Positions 1 through 4,279 of a stretch of 7,133 nucleotides of DNA are shown piece after piece. Origin of the DNA: an uncultured Lachnospiraceae bacterium (GTDB lineage: Bacteria; Bacillota_A; Clostridia; Lachnospirales; Lachnospiraceae). How positions within the stretch are numbered: position 1 is the stretch's first letter; each line of letters begins with the position of its first letter. Location of the stretch: positions 28,895-36,027 of the forward strand of contig CAJUFW010000009.1 of NCBI GenBank assembly GCA_910585655.1. Reading direction: 5' to 3'. The notes under the pieces are model-generated. The model saw only the letters and a list, made by a program, of their open reading frames with translations, did no database searches and had not been told where the DNA came from. The translations under genes were made by a program, and so were the position numbers.

Positions 1-5
1 GAGGC

Positions 6-923
6 TCAAGAACGAAAAATCAACCTTTTTACATTCAACAGTCCCCAGCCCTGGTGTTCATGGGGCAGTCCTAAGTCTACGGCGCTGTTTTTCAGGCGTA
101 TTTTTACTTCCAGATTGCTCATGGTAGGGTAACGAGAGAGAAGGAGTGCAATGGCGCCCGATACCATAGGAGTAGACATGGAGGTGCCGCTTTTGGTGGT
201 ATAGCCTCCGCTCAGGCGGCAACTGACGATCCGGTTTCCGGGGGCAACGATATCCGGTTTTAGGATACAGGAAGTCGTAGGACCGCGCCCGGAATAGAGG
301 ATGTTTTTTCGGTTTCGTCCGGTGAAGAGCCCGGCTTCGTCATCGGAGGCGCCGACGGTAATGATTTTTCGACTGATACCCGGCGCTGTAATGCTCATTG
401 GGTTCGGTCCTTCATTTCCGGCGGCAGCAACGACGACCAGTCCGGCGTCCCAAAGCTCATTGACGCCATGGACAAGACTGGAATCCTCGGCATCTAAAAA
501 ACATTCCGGGGAGGAACAGCCAATGGAGATATTAACAATACGAATATTATATTCATAACGGTGACGGAGTATCCAGGTAAAGGCGGGTAGGATATCCGTC
601 ATTTTTCCGTTTCCGGTACGATTTAAAATACGAACACTGATCAGATGGCAGTCCGGAGCCATGCCGCGGTAGTTGCCGCCGGAGGAGTAACCGTCTCCGG
701 CAGCGATGCCGGCTACATGGGTGCCGTGTCCGTTGTCATCATAGGGTTGAAAGGAGCTGCGGCGTTCCGATATTTCATAATGTGCCACAATTCGATTCCT
801 TTTTTTGACAAAATCCGGGTGAGGTGCAATTCCGGTATCAATGACTGCAATTCCTACTCCTTTCCCTAAAATTCCTTTGGAATGGACGGCATTTGTTTCC
901 AGCAGCCGATGTACGGCAAACAT
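6..923 (-). CDS. S8 subtilisin-like serine protease, probably intracellular
   Basis: A 305-residue peptidase S8 domain protein. The full catalytic set is visible: Asp29 in the IDTG motif, His66 in NGHGTHVAG, oxyanion Asn170 in AAGNEG, and nucleophile Ser248 in SGTSMSTPM. The protein begins almost directly with the catalytic fold (about 20 residues before the first strand), with no signal peptide, no I9-type propeptide and no C-terminal extension. That length is near the minimum for the family and points to a cytoplasmic enzyme related to the AprX/intracellular subtilisin type, though export by another route cannot be excluded. The ATG at 923 is preceded on the minus strand by AAAGGGGGG (937-929), five bases upstream, which supports the start. 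The TGA stop is at 6-8, so the gene is complete. It is divergent from the membrane protein gene at 1107. The substrate cannot be told from sequence; a housekeeping or sporulation-linked protein turnover role is only a guess. Confidence 0.95.
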   Translation of the reverse strand: MFAVHRLLETNAVHSKGILGKGVGIAVIDTGIAPHPDFVKKRNRIVAHYEISERRSSFQPYDDNGHGTHVAGIAAGDGYSSGGNYRGMAPDCHLISVRILNRTGNGKMTDILPAFTWILRHRYEYNIRIVNISIGCSSPECFLDAEDSSLVHGVNELWDAGLVVVAAAGNEGPNPMSITAPGISRKIITVGASDDEAGLFTGRNRKNILYSGRGPTTSCILKPDIVAPGNRIVSCRLSGGYTTKSGTSMSTPMVSGAIALLLSRYPTMSNLEVKIRLKNSAVDLGLPHEHQGWGLLNVKRLIFRS

Positions 924-952
924 AAAATCCCCCCTTTCGTTGTTGCAGATGT

Positions 953-988
953 TAAGTCACTGCTTAAACATAACGAGACAGTGCCTTA
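953..988. repeat. Imperfect inverted repeat in the divergent intergenic region
   Basis: TAAGTCACTG (953-962) and CAGTGCCTTA (979-988) are inverted repeats matching at 9 of 10 positions, separated by 16 bases. The pair lies 30 bases upstream of the protease start and about 120 bases upstream of the 1107 gene. It has no following T-tract, so it is not a terminator. It could be an operator acting on one or both divergent genes, but no convincing promoter hexamers could be placed around it, and an arm length of 10 with one mismatch can arise by chance in an AT-rich gap. Confidence 0.3.
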
Positions 989-1106
989 CTACTACTATTT
1001 TATGTAAAAAAAACAGATATGGGACTGGACAGGAGCGGCAGGAAAGACGATATTATTAGAAAGCGGTAGCTTTAGCTTTGCAGACAGGGGAGCGAGGAGG
1101 AGAACT

Positions 1107-2495
1107 ATGAAATATATAAATGCGTTGCGGTATGGCAGCAGGGAGACAAAGCTATATATCTGGTCGGTGTTGATTGGGAGTCTGTTGACGATTGTTACAT
1201 TGGTTTATGCAGTTGGAAAGCGTTCCTGGATAGGCGGGCTGGCAGCGCTCTTTTTTGGAATTGTCACCTTGATTATCTGGCAGTCAAAAAGTCTGTCGGA
1301 TCAGGAGGTAGAAGAACCAGAGGAAGCAGAGGCATTAAAAAGAGCGGATGCTCCTAAAGGATTAGAGGAAACAGAAAAATTAGAAGAGCCAGAAGACTGG
1401 GAGGAAACAGAATTTGAGCCTTACCTGGATTTGGATGCCAAACAGGAAATAGAGCAGAATAAAGGAAAGAAAGGCGAGAAGAAGAAAAAAGAGAAGAAGA
1501 AAAAAGAAAAGAAGGAAAAGGCAAAGAAAGAAAAAACAAAAAAGGAAAAAGGAAAAAAGGAGAAGGAAAAGAAACAAGCAAAAGAGATAAAAGGAAACAA
1601 GGAAGAAAGCAAAGTCGGGGAGCCGGAACCGGTGCCAGCCGGATTGGAAGTAGCAGAGGAAGAGGAGTTAGAATTAACGCTTGGGAAGGCAGAGACACAA
1701 AAAAAAGAAACCAGAACATCAGAAGAAAAAACACCGGATAAGCCGGAACCGGCAAAGGAAGAACAGGTGGTATCCGATTATAATGCGTATTCAGAAGCGA
1801 GCTTAAAAAAGGCTATGCACCGTTATCGGGTAAAGAAGGAGCATAAGCAGGTGATGATCGATTCCTGTCCGTCTAAAGGTATCCGTGAATGCCCGGCATA
1901 TCTGTGGAAAGATCGGCACAAGGTTTATTTGTTATTGCTAGAAAAGACGCCGCGCCGGATCGAATATCCTTTGGAAAAAATGAATTTTTTGGAGTATCAA
2001 AGAGGCGTGGAAGCCAATCCGGATCAGGAATATCCTGCCTTTCAGAAAAAGTCTCCGGTTACGGCAGTTTTTAGTGCCTTTTTACCGGACTACTACCAGA
2101 GACGTAAAAACGGTGTAATTTCAGATTTAAAAAATTTGTATCTGATGGCAGGCGATTTGGCGTTTACAAACACCTCGGTAAAAAATGTGATGGATGTGCT
2201 GCATCCGGGGTTCCGGGTAAAGGATAACATGACATCAAGCAGTCTTTATGGCGCTTATTTTATAGAAAGCTATCAACAGAATATTTTGCTGCGTGACCGG
2301 GTTTTGGAGGTGGACGAGTATAAGGAGCGGATGAAGGTATTGTTGCAGAAAATGGCGCAGGAGGAAAGAAGCTTGCGGGAATTCCGGCATAAGTTAGAAG
2401 AATTGGTGGAATATCGTTTTATTACGGAGGAATTTGCCGACTATTTTCTGGAATACCGGGCAAGGCTGGATTTGGCAAGAGCAGAACAAAAATAA
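1107..2495 (+). CDS. Membrane-anchored protein with Lys/Glu-rich linker, unknown function
   Basis: A 462-residue protein that I do not recognise. The N-terminus has two hydrophobic helices (about residues 16-36 and 42-58) joined by a short GKRSW turn, so a membrane hairpin with both ends in the cytoplasm is likely. Residues 64-117 are acidic (Glu/Asp with Pro). Residues 118-169 are a Lys/Glu tract (29 Lys, 11 Glu in 52 residues), followed by another Glu-rich stretch to about 225. A normal mixed-composition domain follows (about 226-400), containing IRECPAYLW, FSAFLPDYYQRR and DVLHPGFRVKDNM. The last 60 residues are charged and probably helical. The start is fixed by AGGAGG at 1095-1100, six bases before the ATG. 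The first part of the gene is purine-rich on the plus strand. The linker could be an extended helix or a disordered, nucleic-acid- or surface-binding tether; the C-terminal domain would be the functional part. A charged tether between a membrane hairpin and a soluble domain suggests a scaffold or envelope-associated role, but this is inference. Confidence 0.85.
   Translation: MKYINALRYGSRETKLYIWSVLIGSLLTIVTLVYAVGKRSWIGGLAALFFGIVTLIIWQSKSLSDQEVEEPEEAEALKRADAPKGLEETEKLEEPEDWEETEFEPYLDLDAKQEIEQNKGKKGEKKKKEKKKKEKKEKAKKEKTKKEKGKKEKEKKQAKEIKGNKEESKVGEPEPVPAGLEVAEEEELELTLGKAETQKKETRTSEEKTPDKPEPAKEEQVVSDYNAYSEASLKKAMHRYRVKKEHKQVMIDSCPSKGIRECPAYLWKDRHKVYLLLLEKTPRRIEYPLEKMNFLEYQRGVEANPDQEYPAFQKKSPVTAVFSAFLPDYYQRRKNGVISDLKNLYLMAGDLAFTNTSVKNVMDVLHPGFRVKDNMTSSSLYGAYFIESYQQNILLRDRVLEVDEYKERMKVLLQKMAQEERSLREFRHKLEELVEYRFITEEFADYFLEYRARLDLARAEQK
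1458..1613 (+). repeat. Low-complexity purine tract encoding the Lys/Glu-rich linker
   Basis: This stretch of the 1107-2495 gene is almost entirely A and G on the plus strand and encodes repeated KKEK-like units (residues 118-169). It is low-complexity rather than an exact tandem repeat. It contains several runs of five or six A, including two heptamers A_AAA_AAG in the reading frame (1538-1544 and 1553-1559). Such tracts are prone to length change by replication slippage, to transcriptional slippage and to ribosomal frameshifting. The minus-strand open frames here are Leu/Phe/Ser-rich shadows of the purine bias. Confidence 0.85.
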
Positions 2496-2509
2496 GGATG
2501 GTAGGATCC

Positions 2510-2538
2510 TTGACAAATATCATTAGAATGTATACAAT
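2510..2538 (+). promoter_or_regulatory. Sigma-A-type promoter of the GntR gene
   Basis: A perfect -35 TTGACA (2510-2515) is followed after 17 bases by TACAAT (2533-2538), one mismatch from consensus. Transcription would begin near 2545, giving a leader of about 55 bases before the GTG at 2599. The -35 starts 15 bases after the stop codon of the upstream gene, and no terminator lies between, so some read-through from upstream is possible. Confidence 0.8.
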
Positions 2539-2544
2539 AATACA
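2529..2544. promoter_or_regulatory. Candidate operator over the -10 of the GntR gene
   Basis: TGTAT (2529-2533) and ATACA (2540-2544) form a perfect inverted repeat with a six-base spacer, and TGTATACA (2529-2536) inside it is itself a palindrome. It covers the -10 and reaches the expected transcription start. GntR/FCD proteins bind short palindromes as dimers and often repress their own genes, so this is a plausible autoregulatory site. The AT-rich content raises the chance of a coincidental match. Confidence 0.35.
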
Positions 2545-2583
2545 AGCTTATGGATAAAACTTTGGACGATTTTTTTAAGAGGC

Positions 2584-2590
2584 AGGAGGA
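2584..2590 (+). promoter_or_regulatory. Ribosome binding site fixing a GTG start
   Basis: AGGAGGA lies eight bases upstream of the GTG at 2599. The nearby ATG at 2609 is out of frame, so the GTG is the supported start of the GntR regulator. Confidence 0.85.
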
Positions 2591-2598
2591 ACGGTTTC

Positions 2599-3291
2599 GT
2601 GGAAGCATATGAAAGCCAAAAGGATGCCGCAGATAAATATTCCTTACGCGGACGGGTATTTTCTAAATTAAGAGAGGACATTTTATCTGGAAAATACAAA
2701 GAAATGGATGAATTAAAAGAGGTGATGATAGGGCAGGAGCTGGGCGTTAGCCGAACCCCGGTACGAGAAGCCCTGCGTCAGCTAGAGTTAGAGGGACTGG
2801 TGACGATTGTACCGAATAAAGGAGCCTATGTGACGGGAATTTCCGATCAGGATATCGAAGATATTTTTGTAATTCGTGCCTATCTAGAAGGGCTGTGTGC
2901 CGCCTGGGCATGTCGGCACATCACCAAGGAACAGCTAGACAGTCTGGAGGAAATCGTGTATCTGGCTAATTTCCATATAGAGAAGGGAAATTTTGATCAG
3001 GTGGTAGAGCTGGACAATAAATTTCATGAACTGCTGTATGAGGCATGCGGGAGCCGGATTTTATCGCATGTGCTTTCGGATTATCACCATTATGCCAGAA
3101 GAGCGAGGACGGTCAATCTCTCGGAGACTGCCCGCGCCAAGCATTCCATAGGGGAACATGCGGACATTGTAAAGGCGATTCGGGAAAAGGATGAAGCAGC
3201 GGCGGAGAAATATGCGTATCAGCATATCGAAGAGTCTATCCGGCGGATGCACTTGGCAGAAGAAGGAGAGGAAAGAGAAGAAGAGGCGTAA
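2599..3291 (+). CDS. GntR family transcriptional regulator, FCD (FadR-like) subfamily
   Basis: A 230-residue DNA-binding regulator of normal family length. Residues 17-78 form the winged helix-turn-helix, with the family signature ELGVSRTPVREALRQLELEGL (47-67) and the wing at PNKGAYV. Residues 84-215 are the all-helical FCD ligand-binding domain. The metal-ligand set is complete: Asp139 and His143 in ELDNKFHELLYEACG, His187 in EHADIV, and His209 in YQHIEES. The domain therefore probably binds a divalent metal together with a carboxylate-type effector, as known for metal-containing FCD proteins. The effector and target genes cannot be identified: the gene has its own promoter upstream and a terminator downstream, and no metabolic gene is adjacent. 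The GTG start is supported by AGGAGGA. It may act on its own promoter through the palindrome over the -10. Confidence 0.95.
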   Translation: MEAYESQKDAADKYSLRGRVFSKLREDILSGKYKEMDELKEVMIGQELGVSRTPVREALRQLELEGLVTIVPNKGAYVTGISDQDIEDIFVIRAYLEGLCAAWACRHITKEQLDSLEEIVYLANFHIEKGNFDQVVELDNKFHELLYEACGSRILSHVLSDYHHYARRARTVNLSETARAKHSIGEHADIVKAIREKDEAAAEKYAYQHIEESIRRMHLAEEGEEREEEA

Positions 3292-3355
3292 AAGAAAAAA
3301 CAACAGTTATCAACCAGGATACGATCGGGAAACTGGGACAGACAGAAAGAAATGG

Positions 3356-3386
3356 GAATTTCACTTTGTGGAATTCTTTTTCTTTT
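3356..3386 (+). terminator. Rho-independent terminator after the GntR gene
   Basis: GAATTTCAC (3356-3364) pairs with GTGGAATTC (3368-3376) as a nine-base-pair stem with one G-U pair and a TTT loop. It is followed by TTTTTCTTTT (3377-3386). It lies 65 bases after the GntR stop and upstream of the next promoter, so it isolates the GntR gene as a single-gene unit. The stem is AT-rich, so efficiency may be moderate. Confidence 0.75.
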
Positions 3387-3436
3387 GTCGATTTTTAGGT
3401 TAAAAAATAATTTGCATATAAAGTTATATAAAAGTG

Positions 3437-3465
3437 TTGACAAATTATATAATCGGTGATAGAAT
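3437..3465 (+). promoter_or_regulatory. Strong extended -10 promoter of the RHH gene and clpB
   Basis: A perfect -35 TTGACA (3437-3442) is followed after 17 bases by TAGAAT (3460-3465), with TG one base before the -10 (3457-3458), an extended -10. The 40 bases upstream are very AT-rich, resembling an UP element. The start would be near 3472, with a leader of about 65 bases. No CIRCE or tandem CtsR-type repeat overlaps it, so it looks like a vegetative sigma-A promoter. Confidence 0.85.
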
Positions 3466-3523
3466 AACAACAGAATCGAAAGCGGATAATATACCAAGTT
3501 AAGAAAAATATAAAAAACAGGGC

Positions 3524-3530
3524 AGGTGAT
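3524..3530 (+). promoter_or_regulatory. Ribosome binding site fixing a TTG start
   Basis: AGGTGAT is an exact match to part of the sequence complementary to the 16S rRNA 3' end (AGGAGGTGATC). It lies six bases before the TTG at 3537. This spacing makes TTG the likely start, even though TTG is the rarest of the common start codons. Confidence 0.75.
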
Positions 3531-3536
3531 AGCAAT

Positions 3537-4241
3537 TTGAAAAAAAGCGTATACAGCCTGGTGCTGATGGACGAGGTGGTGGAAGCGATTGACCGGATGG
3601 CGTATACAAGAAATACAAGCCGCTCGAATTTGATCAATCAGATTTTGGCAGAGCATGTCTCCTATGTGACGCCGGAAATGCGGATGAGAGATATTTTTTC
3701 CTGTTTAGAGCAGATCTTATCCGAAGAATGTTACCAGATACAAAGCCAGGCTTCCGATTCGATGTTTTCCATCCGCAGCCCGATTCGTTACAAATACCGA
3801 CCGACGGTGCGTTACAGCATTGAGCTTTACCAGAAGCCGGAGGAATTAGCCGGGGAGCTGCGGGTTTCGGTACGAAGCAGCAGTCAGAGTTTTTTGGAGG
3901 CGATCGGCGTATTTTTCCGCTGGTGGATTCAGATGGAGAACCATTTTTTGGAAAAGATTTACCCGGAAGGCGTTCCATGCAGCTATGAAGAGGGAAAATA
4001 CCAGAGAGGATTTTCCAGGCTGTGTGAAGCGGAAAGCCTGACTTCCTTTGAGAAAGAGAATGCCAGAAAAGGGAACCAGCCAGAAGAGGCGCTGGAGCTG
4101 GCAAATGTGATTGGCAGCTATATCAAAGTTTTGGATCAGTGCCTGAAGTTTTATTTTGAGCATCAGGAAGAGCCGGAGTTGGCAGAGCGGCTTAGCGGAT
4201 ATTATAAGCGTTATTTAGAGAGTGGGATTACGTTGATTTAA
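3537..4241 (+). CDS. Ribbon-helix-helix protein upstream of clpB, unknown C-terminal domain
   Basis: A 234-residue protein starting at TTG. Residues 4-42 fit a ribbon-helix-helix (CopG/Arc-like) unit: a short strand SVYSLVL, helix MDEVVEAIDRMAYTR, a turn at NTSRS, and helix NLINQILAEHVS. In this fold the strands of a dimer enter the DNA major groove. Residues 50-234, much longer than a typical small RHH repressor tail, form a separate domain with an aromatic-rich core (IGVFFRWWIQMENHF) and a helical, acidic C-terminus (LDQCLKFYFEHQEEPELAERL). I do not recognise this domain. It could sense a signal or contact a partner. The gene is expressed from its own strong promoter and is followed 38 bases later by clpB with no terminator between, so the two are probably co-transcribed. 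A role as regulator of clpB or of its own operon is inference; the RHH assignment is by pattern and is less certain than the open frame. Confidence 0.8.
   Translation: MKKSVYSLVLMDEVVEAIDRMAYTRNTSRSNLINQILAEHVSYVTPEMRMRDIFSCLEQILSEECYQIQSQASDSMFSIRSPIRYKYRPTVRYSIELYQKPEELAGELRVSVRSSSQSFLEAIGVFFRWWIQMENHFLEKIYPEGVPCSYEEGKYQRGFSRLCEAESLTSFEKENARKGNQPEEALELANVIGSYIKVLDQCLKFYFEHQEEPELAERLSGYYKRYLESGITLI
4179..4208 (+). promoter_or_regulatory. Possible internal promoter for clpB
   Basis: TTGGCA (4179-4184) and TATAAG (4203-4208), each one mismatch from consensus, are separated by 18 bases inside the end of the upstream gene. It would give a leader of about 65 bases for clpB. It lies in coding sequence and may be coincidental. 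Confidence 0.3.
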
Positions 4242-4266
4242 GCTAGGTAGAAATCAAAATTGGAAT

Positions 4267-4273
4267 GGGAGGT
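4267..4273 (+). promoter_or_regulatory. Ribosome binding site fixing the clpB start
   Basis: GGGAGGT lies six bases before the ATG at 4280. An in-frame ATG at 4265 overlaps this site and has no ribosome binding site of its own at suitable spacing, so 4280 is the better start. The protein then begins MNTNKMTQKT. Confidence 0.85.
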
Positions 4274-4279
4274 ATTGAT

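Noticed and set aside
1060..1073. Small hairpin AAAGC-GGTA-GCTTT upstream of the 1107 gene
   Set aside because: It is five base pairs, with no T-tract and no link to the ribosome binding site; likely chance.
1354..1755. Long minus-strand open frames rich in Leu, Phe and Ser opposite the Lys/Glu tract
   Set aside because: They are the reverse complement of a purine-rich coding stretch, with no ribosome binding site and no domain-like sequence. The plus-strand gene explains them.
2494..2511. Hairpin AAGGAT/ATCCTT after the 1107-2495 gene
   Set aside because: The stem has only six base pairs, has no T-tract after it and overlaps the -35 of the next promoter, so it is not a credible terminator.
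3219..3656. Minus-strand open frame of 145 codons across the GntR-RHH intergenic region
   Set aside because: It runs through the end of the GntR gene, the terminator, the promoter and the start of the next gene, and is low-complexity and hydrophobic as expected for AT-rich antisense.
4265..4279. Upstream ATG giving a five-residue longer ClpB
   Set aside because: It overlaps the GGGAGGT ribosome binding site that is ideally spaced for the ATG at 4280.
3387..4279. CIRCE (HrcA) or CtsR heptad operators upstream of the RHH gene and clpB
   Set aside because: I looked for TTAGCACTC/GAGTGCTAA arms and tandem GGTCAAA repeats and found none close to consensus.
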